Below, in pieces: positions 21,333 to 31,900 of a stretch of DNA of 64,000 nt. The notes under the pieces are model-generated. The model did no database searches, was not told the origin of the DNA, and was given only the letters and a program-made list of their open reading frames with translations. This DNA is from Corythucha ciliata (Eukaryota > Arthropoda > Insecta > Hemiptera > Tingidae). The stretch covers positions 7,378,001 to 7,442,000 of the forward strand of contig CM075941.1 of NCBI GenBank assembly GCA_038030265.1, written 5' to 3'. The position numbers and the translations under genes were made by a program. Each line of letters begins with the position of its first letter. Position 1 is the first letter of the stretch.

Positions 21333-23618
21333 ATTTGAACATTGTGCATGAAAAAAGAGCAACGAAAGATCCCTCCGAACAACTGGGAGGGATTGAGCAG
21401 CTAATTTTCTCTCACTTTGGAGATCTTAGTTCGAGGCGGAACGAAGGCTATGATTATTTTCTGCGTATTAATCACAACAGCAGAAGCGAAGAATCGATTT
21501 AAGACACCAGAAGATGAGGCGGTTAAACAGCGTGCTAAGAAAATGTTCGGAATACGATAAGTCATTATTATCTTGCCAACAGCAAGAGTTACGTTAGCAA
21601 CGGACCTCTTATCGTACACAAAATAATAGGGGTATCACGTCAACTTTCGTACTGTTTGTAGTTTCGAAATGAAATGAGAAAGTTTCACATTTTTCAAAAA
21701 TATTTTTTTTCGATGAGGCATATCAATCCTTCCATGTAAATAAATACCTAAATAAAAATTCAAAACCCTTCAGAAATAATTTGTTTTTTTAAACCAAAGT
21801 TGGCATCTTTGAAATCCCGCCAAAACGAACATTTTCCGCAACGTAATATCCCTTGTATTCTCTGTCCTTTTCATGCCTCTAAATATCTCATCTGTTTACC
21901 CTCCCTTATTTTATAATTGGTGGGCTGTAGTAGGCCCCTTTTACACGAGTAAGTTTTTTGTTCGAAAATATGTTCAATCTGATCGCAAACAGACAATTTC
22001 GGGCTTGAAACATCTGTTAATTTTTTAAAAAATAGTTACTTTGATCAAAAAACGTATTCGTGTAAAAAGTACCGTAGAAAATAAGGCACAAACCGCTCCC
22101 CGACAGCAACGGTACAGGTGATTTTTTTTTTTTTTTTTTTCGGAAGGCACTGTGGTGACACAAACATGCTATAGTTTGCCCACTTAGGGGTGGACTCTCG
22201 CCCGCCCTTGAATTTAGTGGAATGACCTTCCCCTTTGCCTCTTCTACCATAAATAACGTACCGGGAATAATTTTAGAACAAAATGATCACTGTGTAGCGT
22301 CTGTGCGTAACCATGGTGCCCGTAGTAAAAGTTTTTTTGTTGAGTTCTTTAAATATTTTTGGTAGGAGTGAACAAATCGAGCTATCGAAGTGAAGCAACG
22401 CGTTTGAGAGTCGATCACTAAGTGGACAGACTTCATAGATGGGGCCTATTCTTGAAATTGTGAGAATTTTACAATATTGCTTTGAAGGCAATGTTGCTTT
22501 GAGAGAAGTGAAAGCAATGTAGTCTGGGCTGCTGAGTGATTCAAGAATACCATTTTTTTAGCAATAAAATCGATGCAATAAAATAACCGCGGGGATTCCT
22601 TTCAGTTGAGATTATTTTTTAAATCTCTAAAGCTAGAGCTATTTTTAGAAATTCTTTACTCAAATGAGAGTTTTCGACTAGAGACAGCAGACCTCATTAT
22701 CGTCCCTCTACGCGCCCACTCGGGGAGTTGAATATCTCGTTGTCGACGTTGAATTAGCCTCTTTCGACACTAGGAGAAAAAAACACCTATCTACACCTAT
22801 TTTTTCTCGGCGGTGAGACGTCTCCCGCGCCGGCGCCAAATGTGAAAGGCCCCATGCCATGTATTTACTGCAAGAGTCCGACGCCGCACTGGGCGATTTT
22901 TTTTTTTCCTAATGTGCAAGGGGACCTTAGTCTAGCCTCTTGATTCGGTGGTCGAAGAACACTGATGGACCTAAATTACGTTCACTTTTGTGCACAATAA
23001 GGACAACTTTTAAACTTCGACTTCATTGCCCAAACCATGTGAGAAATGCTCGTGAGCGTAATTGTGGTGTGCAGCCCTTCGTTGCCTCCCCATGCACCTT
23101 ACTGAGCGTTTCTCGTGGGTATTTCGCTGATTCAGGTCACTCGCAACTCATTTTTCGATTGACGCTTGACGACTAGACAAAATATTCGTTTTTCGAGGGA
23201 TTCTCTTTTTTGTTTTTACGAACCGCACTCACCGAACAAGAAAGCTCAACTGTGAAAAATAAATTCCTTCTTGTAAAAAACAAAATGGAAACTCTCGGAT
23301 TTCTCATGGCAACAGAGAAGGCAATGTCGTAATCGAATCGACAAAAATGGAAACACCGGCTGGGGTGTTTAAAAAAAAAATACAAGAAATCCATATTGCC
23401 TGAGAAAAATGACGCCCAAAGCAATACTGCTGATATAATTGAACCAATTGAACTAGAGAACTTCGTTTGCCTACCAGTACCAACCAACATGACACCCCTG
23501 ACCACGATCGATATTGCAATCGAAACTAGTGTTGCCAAGGAGTTCAATAATAGGCCCCCTGGTGTGTTTGAAATGACTTAAAACTTCAAAAATCGCGTAT
23601 TTATTAACTGTTGGGTTT
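21333..23618. other. Unassigned sequence
   Basis: No gene recognised. At 22440-22560 GGGGCCTATTCTTGAA and a later TTCAAGAATACC suggest a decayed MITE with an end like that at 21190. Confidence 0.5.
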
Positions 23619-23851
23619 GTAGTGGAACGACATCCCACTAATAATTGTTTATTTATTTATTTATTACTTTAAGGGCCAATTTCACCACCGGGAGTTAGAT
23701 TGGAGTTACCTAACTCTAACATTGTTTATATAAAATATAAATAGTGACGCCTTTTTTCAGTTAATTCTGAGTTAACGTAACTCAAACCTTAACTCTCGGT
23801 GGTGAAATCCACTATAAATAAACAATTATTAGAGGGATGTTGTTCCGCTAC
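23619..23851. mobile_element. Palindromic MITE, 233 bp
   Basis: Outer inverted ends GTAGTGGAACGACATCCC (23619) and the complement of GTAGCGGAACAACATCCC (23834-23851) are joined by TTTATTTA-rich arms, and an inner inverted pair (AATTTCACCACCGGGAGTTA near 23678, its complement near 23790-23808) sits within. Possibly one element nested in another. Confidence 0.75.
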
Positions 23852-24675
23852 AGGTTATTTTACGAACGGATCACAATTTATTCTCTATTGGCGATTGTAG
23901 CTAAGGGATACGATATCTGGCGGCTTTTCAGAGAAACATTGAGTCCGGTACTCCATGTGATTTGTTGACGACAAACTACAACAAAGGTTTTCTACAATAA
24001 GGAAGTTCATGTATCAAAAATGTTGGTCAGTGATACTTTTTCACTGTGAACTACGGCTAAATAATCCGACGGTGACGAGAAGGCCTCGATATTGTACCTT
24101 TGGCATCACCGAATCAAGAAAACAAGGTTGTGCGGGTGCGCAGTACACCCGTGCAGAAATTTTCACTGTCGGCTATTTGTTGGTGCAAGAAAACTCGAAA
24201 ACACAGATTTAAAAACGTTTTCGACCATTTTGCTGAACCCGTGCCGTTCTCTGAGCACTAAAACGAAACGGAGAGCTGTCGAGTACCAATAAAGAAATGA
24301 CAAGGTGCCGTTGGGATGTCTCTCAAGGGTGAATCCAGAGAAAACTGCTGTGTCTTCGGTTGCTCTTCCCGTCGTGACTGAGACACAACATTGTCATTTC
24401 ATTGTTTCCCTAAAATTGAGGGTTCAACGGTGTCAGTTGTCAATTAGACCGTTGTTGGGAGAAAGTTGACCGCTGGAAGGCTTGGGATCTTGCTTGACGT
24501 TTGAGTATAAATGTATCAGAAACCAAGTTCGTCCGTTCTCGCCACTTTAGGCCAACTGACTACTTTTTTCCTGGTATGTTACGGACGTTGACCACGAAAA
24601 AACACTTTAAAAAAACACAAAACTTGTTATCATTTAACATATGTGGGGAGTACCGGTTTCATTATCACACGACAC
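23852..24675. other. Unassigned sequence
   Basis: No supported gene. Confidence 0.55.
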
Positions 24676-24882
24676 TAACACCGCTAGAGAACCTATAATC
24701 AGACAGGTAAAATCACAGACGCCATGTTCGCTCTTATCAATTATCAGTCTTGTAAAATCCACCTTTTGTTGATGTTTTGTGGATGTCAACAATCCACCCC
24801 CAACCATTCTTATTAAACTGATAAGAACGAACATGGCGCCGTATGCGTCTACTCGTCTTTAAAGGTTCCTTAACACCGCTAG
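24676..24882. mobile_element. Palindromic MITE with 12-bp direct repeats
   Basis: TAACACCGCTAG occurs at 24676-24687 and 24871-24882. Between them an imperfect palindrome pairs AGAACCTATAATC and GACGCCATGTTCG on the left with AAAGGTTCCT and CGAACATGGCG on the right. The direct repeats look like a target duplication. Superfamily unknown. Confidence 0.65.
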
Positions 24883-27164
24883 TGATAGCTACAATCGCCA
24901 ATATTAGTGTAAATAAACTTTAAAAAATAGATTCATGAATAATTTCTGACCCATGAAACTTCCTCATTGCTTTGCTGCTTACGGTCTGTTGTTATGGATT
25001 GGAATCCATCCATAACATCAAAGCATAATCAAAGCTCCCTCACAAACTGGAAAAACTATAAAATAACATGTGATTCTACAGTTTGTGAGGAAAGTTGGAG
25101 TCGAGGAAATTTCGAGGAGCGACTCAGCATACGGGCCATAATCTTTTAAATAATTTTTAGTCTTCTTTCCAATGCTTATATCATGCTTACACTTTATCAT
25201 GACCCCACTGAAGTCCAAGGGACCAAAGGCGACCTATTTCTGTTCATACCCATGTTTTAAGGTTCTCTAGTTCGAGGTTCTCAGGTAGAAAGAAATGGAA
25301 GAATCAACTTCAAGTGAATAATACACATTACAATCGCTCAAGCTTTCAAAGTGTGCATTCGTGATCAACTTGTTAGGAACGGAAAATCATTTCGAAGTAT
25401 GCTATCGTCATTAATGAGAGAACTTTGGAAAACCCTTCATTTCACGTGAAAGTTTTAACGCTAGGGGACGAAGGAAGTGCTTGCTCATGACGGTTAAAAT
25501 AGAATGCATTCTCATTTACCTATAACGCGAGGGGTCCCAATCGTCTACATCGTAAACAGAATCTGTTATGATCGAAAGAAATATAAGCTTGAGAATAAGA
25601 ACGGAAGAAAGCGAACGAAGTAATAAAGATAACAAAACTGAAGAGTATGTACGAAAAGAGGTTACTAAACACAATCAGAGAGTAAAACTTCTTAAAAACT
25701 ACTTCACGTCTGCCGTGGTCTCTCGTTCGTTTCTGTTAAGTGAAGGAAAGCTTCCCTATTTTTTCAAGAAAAAGAAAAGAAGCACCTGAGTGTGAAAGTG
25801 TCTGCCTGAACGGAAGAGAACGTGAATTCGCCATTGTTGTTGTACCAATAACAGTCGAAAAACTTCATGTGGATTCAAAATGGACTTCCATTCTTCGAGC
25901 ATTTGCAAAATATGAACCACCGCCACACAAGAGCCGAACGCCGTCTTGTGAATGGCTAAAAACTTGTTTTATTCAAAGTAAATACGTTGTGCACTGCTTT
26001 TTACTGGCTGACACTCCCACATTATTTAATCTAAAATTCAGTCTATTCGATTGGGTTGCAAATTTGACCTTATTTAACAACCTTAAAGTTACGTTTCGAA
26101 TAAAAACGTTGCGTGCCACGATTGCCGATGTGTTCTCTGTGAGTATCCCCAGCATCGCGGTCTAAAAGCAAGAGCCCAGCTTTTCAAAATACTAAATAGG
26201 TGTTCACAAATTCATAATACGCCCACATCAGTAGGCAACTAAACTTTTAAAGGATTATGATGCGGCATGAACTCATGAACTGAGTAAATCAAGTTGAAAA
26301 CTTCGTTGACAATTTTCACTAATTTGTCTCTGCCCTCAAAACTCTCTCAATGAGGTGAAAGGAAAATTATTCACGTTTGAAACGAACTTTTCGTTAGGCT
26401 CTATTTTATCTCCCTCTAACCACGAACATAAATGCGGAAGTTGAGTGTAGCCATGTGTCCGAAATGAAACAGAACGTGTCAAAAGGGAGTCCCCTCCCCC
26501 CTTTCAATGATATTTAGTCCAGTCAAGGAATGTAAAAAAAAACAGGGTTTATAGGCTGCAATAACTCATAAAGAGTTGTTCTCTTCGGGAATGTGTTCGG
26601 CGGTGTCCAGGGGTCACCTCACCAAAAGTCCCTGAGTTTTCGAGTAGAGCGTGACTCTGGTGAGGGCGAAATGTGGCTTTGATTCAATAAAAAATAAATA
26701 AATGAATGAATTTTTCAACCCGAAGCTGCATTCAATCACGCTCTGCGTGCTATTTTAACCCCGTCTTCCTACATCTGTCACTTGTACGCCACACTGCCTA
26801 CAGAAGCAATCAAACCACCACCGTTGATGATAAAATGACTGTAGCGAATTCAGTTATGTAGTTAAATATTTGAAATATAGGAGTTCGTGTGCGTTGGTTA
26901 ACATTTTGCAGTAATGAAGAGAGGGTGGGAAGTAGAGGGTAATTTTATCACCAGAGTAAGAGTGAGAAGCGATTTACCATTAGTTTGTACCAAGGTGACC
27001 AAACTCTTCTATAGGTGCCCCAGATTTCCCCCTGCCCACCAGTCGGGAGGGGTGGGGACTGACGTCACCAGCAGTCCTTTACTCCTGATTACTCACCCTA
27101 GAGCAGCAGAACAAGTTAATTTTGAAATTGAAGCTTTTAAATACTCAAAAATCACAACTCAATT
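24883..27164. other. Unassigned sequence
   Basis: An open frame at 25740-26165 (plus) has no recognisable domain. An inverted 17-base match (CTCCCTCACAAACTG at 25030, complement near 25079-25093) forms a small hairpin. Nothing further supported. Confidence 0.5.
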
Positions 27165-27299
27165 GGTCTGTTCCATTGTTTTGCTAGTGCTACACTAGTG
27201 TAGAAAACCATGTGATTTCATTGACTTATTCTGAAAAATTGAATGAAACCAGATGATTTTCTTCAAAAGTGTAGCACTCGCGAAACAATTGAACGGACC
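27165..27299. mobile_element. Imperfect palindrome just upstream of the YqaJ-like gene
   Basis: GGTCTGTTCCATTGTTTTGC at 27165 pairs with the complement at 27280-27299 (GCGAAACAATTGAACGGACC read forward), and AGTGCTACAC pairs with GTGTAGCACT. It ends 57 bases before the ATG at 27357. It could be a MITE or a terminal/regulatory structure of the adjacent transposon. Confidence 0.6.
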
Positions 27300-27356
27300 T
27301 ATTAACAATTAATAATAAACTGGGTCCAGCGCAAACTGCTTACAGTTTGTTCACTT

Positions 27357-27920
27357 ATGGAAGTGGACAGGGTCCCGTGGACTGGCCAAACAAAAATTTC
27401 AAAGATTGTTTGGCCCAAATTTGCTGGCAATTTCGCCACCAAATATGGCCAAAAAAGTGAAGGTCAAGCCATTGCGGCGTACGCGGCAAAAGTGGGATGC
27501 AGAGTGCACAGATTGGGTTTCATGTGTACTCCCAACCTGCCGTGGCTCGGTTTCAGCCCCGACGTGATCGCTGAGTTCGAGGTGAATGGTTATTTCCGCC
27601 TACTGGAGGTGAAAAGTCCCTTAGCGGGGCGAGAAAAGTCAATTGAAGAAGTTCTTCCCAGTCTTGACTACTTGAATTTCAAGGACGGAAATAATAGCTT
27701 AAAACAGAAGCATGCGTATTACGCACAAACTCAAATAGGCATGTTAATAACAAATACTTCTGATTGCGATTTTGTACTTAATTGCGGTAAAGATAAAGAA
27801 GTATTTATAATTAAGATCATATTTTATTTGGAATTTACTAAAAAAATGTTAATTAAATTAGGACACGTATATTTGGAGCATTATTTGCCATTTTTAGTAG
27901 GAAATAAAACGCAATTTTAA
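27357..27920 (+). CDS. YqaJ-like nuclease of a DNA transposon
   Basis: A 187-residue open frame resembles YqaJ-type (lambda-exonuclease-like, PD-(D/E)XK) nucleases, which in phages resect DNA ends for recombination. The expected signature residues are present: Glu35 in GQKSEGQA, Asp69 in GFSPD, Glu84 and Lys86 in LLEVKSP, and a Gln-rich helix YYAQTQIGM near 121-129. It converges with the THAP/DDE transposase on the minus strand, whose coding ends 189 bases away. ISL2EU/IS4EU-type (PIF/Harbinger-related) transposons are known to carry a THAP transposase and a YqaJ-like second protein, so I infer it is transposon-borne. A TTACAG just before the ATG could be a splice acceptor, so an upstream exon is possible. 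Confidence 0.75.
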   Translation: MEVDRVPWTGQTKISKIVWPKFAGNFATKYGQKSEGQAIAAYAAKVGCRVHRLGFMCTPNLPWLGFSPDVIAEFEVNGYFRLLEVKSPLAGREKSIEEVLPSLDYLNFKDGNNSLKQKHAYYAQTQIGMLITNTSDCDFVLNCGKDKEVFIIKIIFYLEFTKKMLIKLGHVYLEHYLPFLVGNKTQF

Positions 27921-28108
27921 CACAAAACCACGCTTACTGAACTATGCACAGATAAAGGTAATTATCTCCTAAGTAACTGAAGGTAGTGAACAAAAACGAG
28001 GAATGAGTATGAATAATATGAAAGGACACAAAACAAACAATAACCGTAATAATGATGTGAATAAAAATGAAAAACAGAACAAAAAACACGTAAACGAAAC
28101 GTGAAAAA

Positions 28109-29208
28109 TTAGAATTTGTCAAGATTCATGGTGGGAGGGCTTAAATTTGTAATGCCACAAATTATAGTTAAAATGTTGTCAATGTGGCCCACGTGATTCC
28201 AACTAAATTTGTCCGTTAATAATTTAAAAGTTTTCATCCTCTGAATGGTTTGCTCCACATGCACTCGAGCTCTCGTGATCTCGCTATTTATCTGGAGAAA
28301 GCTGTTTTTTTTTGTTTTTTTTTTCCAACGAAAGGAGGCCTGTACAATTTCAGGTTCCTATCGCTACATTCTTTCTCTATCCTGAACCCTTTATCACACA
28401 TTATGGCATCGCCGGGTTCTAGTAGGTTCAAGATGCCGCTCTGGACCGTAATTGCCTTGTCCGATGCCCTTCCTCCATAAGCCTTACTGCAAAAGGTTAT
28501 CAGGCCATCGGGGGCAATACCAATGAGATATTTAATGGTATGATGCCCCTTGTAGTGGGAGTATGTCTTTATGCGACATGCCAGGCAATTCGTAGACTCC
28601 AAGAAAGTTTCTGAGCAGTCAATTACGACACGTGTGTCGCTGAAATTACTGAATGACGTCGGCATATTTTTGGTAATTTTCACTTTTAAGGACCAGGGGA
28701 TGAAATCTTTGAAAATAGAAACAAGGTGCGGAATTGTGAAGTTAATAAATAATTTATGACTGTTTGATGTGAAACCCCGAAAAAAACGGAGAGGCAATTA
28801 AAATTTAAATTTAATTTTAACTTCATGAGGGAAAGAATGATTCTCTCTTCGGTGGAAAGCACCAATTTTGAATTGGATTTGGTAAAAACGGTAAGTCTTT
28901 CCACATGAACATAAAGGACAGATAACCAGGCCAGTGACCTGTACAGATTTTTGTCATTTCTTAAGAATTCAGTAAAAGTAACTTTGTTAGACATTTGGGT
29001 GCTCGCTTGAACGCATTTTTCTGCTGTAGAAACGGGGGTGTTGGAGCATGTACAAGAAAGTGGCGGAGAGGAATAACGAAGTTGGAGAAGAGCATGGGCT
29101 GCCAGCTCCATCATTTCGTCATCAATGGCATGTCTAGAATCAAGTGGCAGTTCAGGTGGCTCCAAGTTTGCTTCTAATGCTTCATCTTTTGATTCGGCGT
29201 TCTGTGGA
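28109..29208 (-). pseudogene. DDE transposase (DDE_Tnp_4 / ISL2EU type)
   Basis: Catalytic part of a transposase. In order: a Ser/Pro-rich start; a helix-turn-helix (RIILSLMKLKLNLN ... FFGVSHQTVIN); then a DDE core with VVIDCSETFLE (Asp), AYGGRASDK (Asp) and GDAIMCDKGFRIEKE; then a C-terminal block VHVEQTIQRMKTF common to DDE_Tnp_4 proteins. Two frame changes are visible, one near 28760 just after the HTH and one in the A/T run at 28305-28325. The latter could be a sequencing slip. A possible splice acceptor (TTCTAATTGCAG on the minus strand) sits at the 29208 boundary. Joined directly to the THAP exon it would be one base out of phase, so a middle exon or another lesion is implied. Confidence 0.75.
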
Positions 29209-30092
29209 CTGCAATTAGAATGTGGATGGAGTCAGCATGAGACAAGGCATTTTAGAGCAACCAACAATTACGGCCAACGAGCAAATTATGTGAATTCATC
29301 ACACACGAGATTCAGTACAGATTTCGCTAAAACACACTTTTGACGAAAATCACCTGTGTTCATTCAATTTTTCAATATTATACAATGAAATCTCATTCAT
29401 CAAATCACATTCATGCAGCACGAACACAAAGGATCAGACCTCTTGCGGTTTTCTGCACGAGTGTCATATTGGTGAAGCAACTAATCAGACGTTTGAGCCA
29501 AAATTAGCAAATTCAGCGAGCAAGGATAAGAAATAGAGGGACCAGGGAGTGTATTAATAAAAAAGTTGATGCAATAAATGTCCACATTTCCCACTCGCTA
29601 ATTGTCCACAAGGGGTTGATAGAAGAGGGACGACTTTGAGTGCGGCCCCTAGGCTTCACAGACTAATAGAGTAGCGGTTAGTGAATGGAGTTTTAAACAC
29701 AGTTACTTTACACAGACAATAAGGATCCAGTTGGTTCATTGACGCCTCACAGGTCAATGGTCCAAGAGGAACATGTATTAAGTCTTTGCGAGTCCAACCA
29801 GAGCTGAGAGGCGGAAGTGGAAATCAAAGTCCCACGGCCATATGGTTGAGTTCATTGGACTTCGCAAAAACTCTCCCTTAAAATACCCTTCCGAAAAAAG
29901 TTGTCTTCTTAGCCTCCTCTCCTCTCTCATCAGACGTTTTCTGGGGGATAACACTACATCTAGAGATCTTAGGGGCAATTTTTGGGACGGTATTGCTGTC
30001 CTTTTAAGAATTCTTTGCGTTATCGGTCCCCCTAAAATAAAACTACGTTAGACATTTATTGCCTTCTAAGTATTAAGCGGATTACTACTTAC
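29209..30092 (-). other. Probable intron of the THAP/DDE transposase
   Basis: Bounded by a GTAAGT donor at 30092-30087 and a polypyrimidine-AG acceptor at 29209-29220, both read on the minus strand. Exon phases do not match by one base, so an extra small exon may lie inside. No other gene is visible here. Confidence 0.4.
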
Positions 30093-30330
30093 TCTGAATT
30101 ATAAAGTCATTGTCCTGGAAATGGTCGGAGCACACTCGAAAATACGGAGAAATCCTTTTCCCGATTCGAAGCTTGCATTGCCCACTTTGCTTTCGTTTTT
30201 GGTTCGCAGGAAAAATATGGAATGAACACGCCGACCTGTCGTTGTTTGCACATTGTGGAACGCAACACACTCTGTATATTTTCCGCTTTTTTGCTCTAAT
30301 TCGCTCAGCGGCTGCGTAATTGTGCTCCAT
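30093..30330 (-). CDS. THAP zinc-finger exon of the transposase
   Basis: Begins with ATG at 30330 and encodes a THAP-type DNA-binding domain: CCVPQC (first zinc pair, residues 22-27), FHIFP (residues 37-41), and VCSDHF (second zinc pair, Cys67 and His70). A perfect GTAAGT donor on the minus strand follows at 30092, so this is exon 1. The usual central Trp is not seen. In ISL2EU-type transposons the THAP domain binds the terminal repeats. The transposase body lies downstream on the same strand (28109-29208), about 880 bases away. Confidence 0.75.
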
Positions 30331-30504
30331 AATATGTTATAAATACTCTAAAGAGTTGGAAAAGCACAAAAAACAAGCCTTACAACAAAGTTGACACACC
30401 AAAAAATTAATTAAAGCTTTATATTTCAATCACAACATCAGTGATAAACCCAGTGTACCAGCCAGCTTGTCAAGATAACGCATCGACGGAAGCGACCCCT
30501 ACAG

Positions 30505-31074
30505 TTAATTTGAATGACCAATAGCCAATTGCCCTATTTGACTCATGGATCTCAGGACCGTTGGTGAACAGTCGTTTAATACGATCAACCCACTTCCGTC
30601 TATAGCATCCAATAAAGAAACCCCTTTGGAACTTGTCTCAGAACTGCCGAAAGACCGATGATGGCAAGTAAAGTCACCTGTGATCGAGCAAGGGCGAGAA
30701 AAAGTGGTAAGAAAGGATTGCCAATCCCGAGAGGATATATTATTTTTGGGTTTATTGTACACCGACGCTATAAACAGATGCCTGTTATCGCTTTGAATTT
30801 TGGAAGCTACAACCATGACACTCTCTAACGACGCATACGAAACAACATTATAGGGGATATTATTTTTTATAAGGATAGCGATGCCAGCTCTACCGTCATC
30901 TCTATCTTGCCTAAGAGTGTTGTATCCTTGAAAGTTGATATATTTATTTGGAGGAAACCACGTTTCTGATAGAATTGCTATGTCAATTTTATTTGATCCC
31001 AGGAAGTGTTCTAGACTACCCCTGTTACTAACAGCGGATCTAGAGTTCCATTGAAGGAGTTTCAAAGGAGACAT
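30505..31074 (-). pseudogene. LINE APE-type endonuclease domain
   Basis: N-terminal endonuclease of ORF2 that would nick target DNA to prime reverse transcription. LKLLQWNSRS opens the domain, followed by IAILSETW (Glu), DGRAGIAILIKNN and FIASVYNKP. The usual GDFNAHH is GDFTCHH here, replacing the conserved Asn by Thr. The sequence runs out of homology after LIVLNDCSPT, before the SDH motif, so it is truncated and inactive. Confidence 0.75.
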
Positions 31075-31382
31075 ATATTCTCAGCGACGAGGGACTAGGC
31101 CTAGGTTATTTGCTCTTGTTTTAATTTCTTGTAAAAGTGCGTTCTTACTAAGTTTATGAATTTCCTCATTTTTAAAAGTGATGAAAATCTCGAGAAGAGT
31201 TTCAAAGAAATTGGAGGAGATGCACATGTCATCACCCTCCGATAATTTGAGCAATTTCGAAGAGTGTGGATTGGCTTTTGTGCCAGTCTCGGTTGTACTC
31301 GGACAGTGTGTTTTTATGTTGCTCTATTGTTGGATCTGGGGGGGGGGGGGAGTTAGGGTGAGTTCGTTTGATAGGGTATTTA

Positions 31383-31886
31383 TTAGTAAATTGGAGGGGG
31401 ACGGAATACAGTTTTGTTGTTTATATCCGGTGGTCGATTTACAAGCACACTACTGAAAGATTCATGATTTATCCTAGCTTTAACAGCAGACACAGGCTCG
31501 TACGTTACGGACTGTATAGTCTGTGCTATATCTTCTTCCGATAGGGCATGGTCAACACCTCTAATTATTCCTTGCCTATAAATTATAAAAGTGTGAGCGT
31601 AAGCATTTATATTCTTTCCCTTGAGGGTTTCAGAGTTTATTAAAGAGTTCGCGCTTTCCCGAGATGATAACTCAATGTTAATCCTATTTCTTCCAATTTT
31701 ATTAACACTTAGAATATTGCGCGAAATATTTGGGTGTCTATCCTGCAATAGTTTTCCCAAGGTCATGGGATGAACCCTGCCCAGGCCATTTCCCTCCTCT
31801 GTGCTCTCTGCAAAACCAATAAATGGGCCTTTATCCATTGCTTCATTTCTATACCTATATGTATACACACCGCAGCGGTTGCGCAA
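31383..31886 (-). pseudogene. LINE ORF1 (gag-like) fragment
   Basis: Encodes an RNA-binding gag-like segment: GPFIGFAES, then RNRINIELSSRESAN and FIIYRQGIIRGVDHALSEEDI, which resemble the RRM-like region of I/Jockey ORF1 proteins. The expected zinc knuckles are not seen before the endonuclease ORF; a G/C homopolymer at 31338-31350 and probable deletions break the frame. Confidence 0.65.
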
Positions 31887-31900
31887 TAATGTCTGCTATT

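Larger units (their letters stand above)
30505..31900 (-). mobile_element. Jockey/I-type LINE 5' fragment (ORF1 + endonuclease)
   Basis: Carries the end of an ORF1 and the start of an ORF2 of a LINE distinct from the others in the window. Unusually it keeps the 5' part and lacks the RT and 3' end, so it was cut after insertion. Its left edge lies close to the THAP exon (30330), compatible with the transposon having landed in or beside it. Confidence 0.7.

Noticed and set aside
22017..22250. Poly-Lys ORF near 22130
   Set aside because: Caused by a T homopolymer; no support.
25740..26165. 141-codon open frame upstream of the YqaJ-like gene
   Set aside because: No recognisable domain, no codon bias, and a reverse-strand frame of similar size overlaps it.
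26914..27198. Possible upstream exon of the YqaJ-like gene
   Set aside because: The frame runs into the palindrome at 27165 and shows no nuclease-family similarity; no donor matching the 27343 acceptor was convincing.
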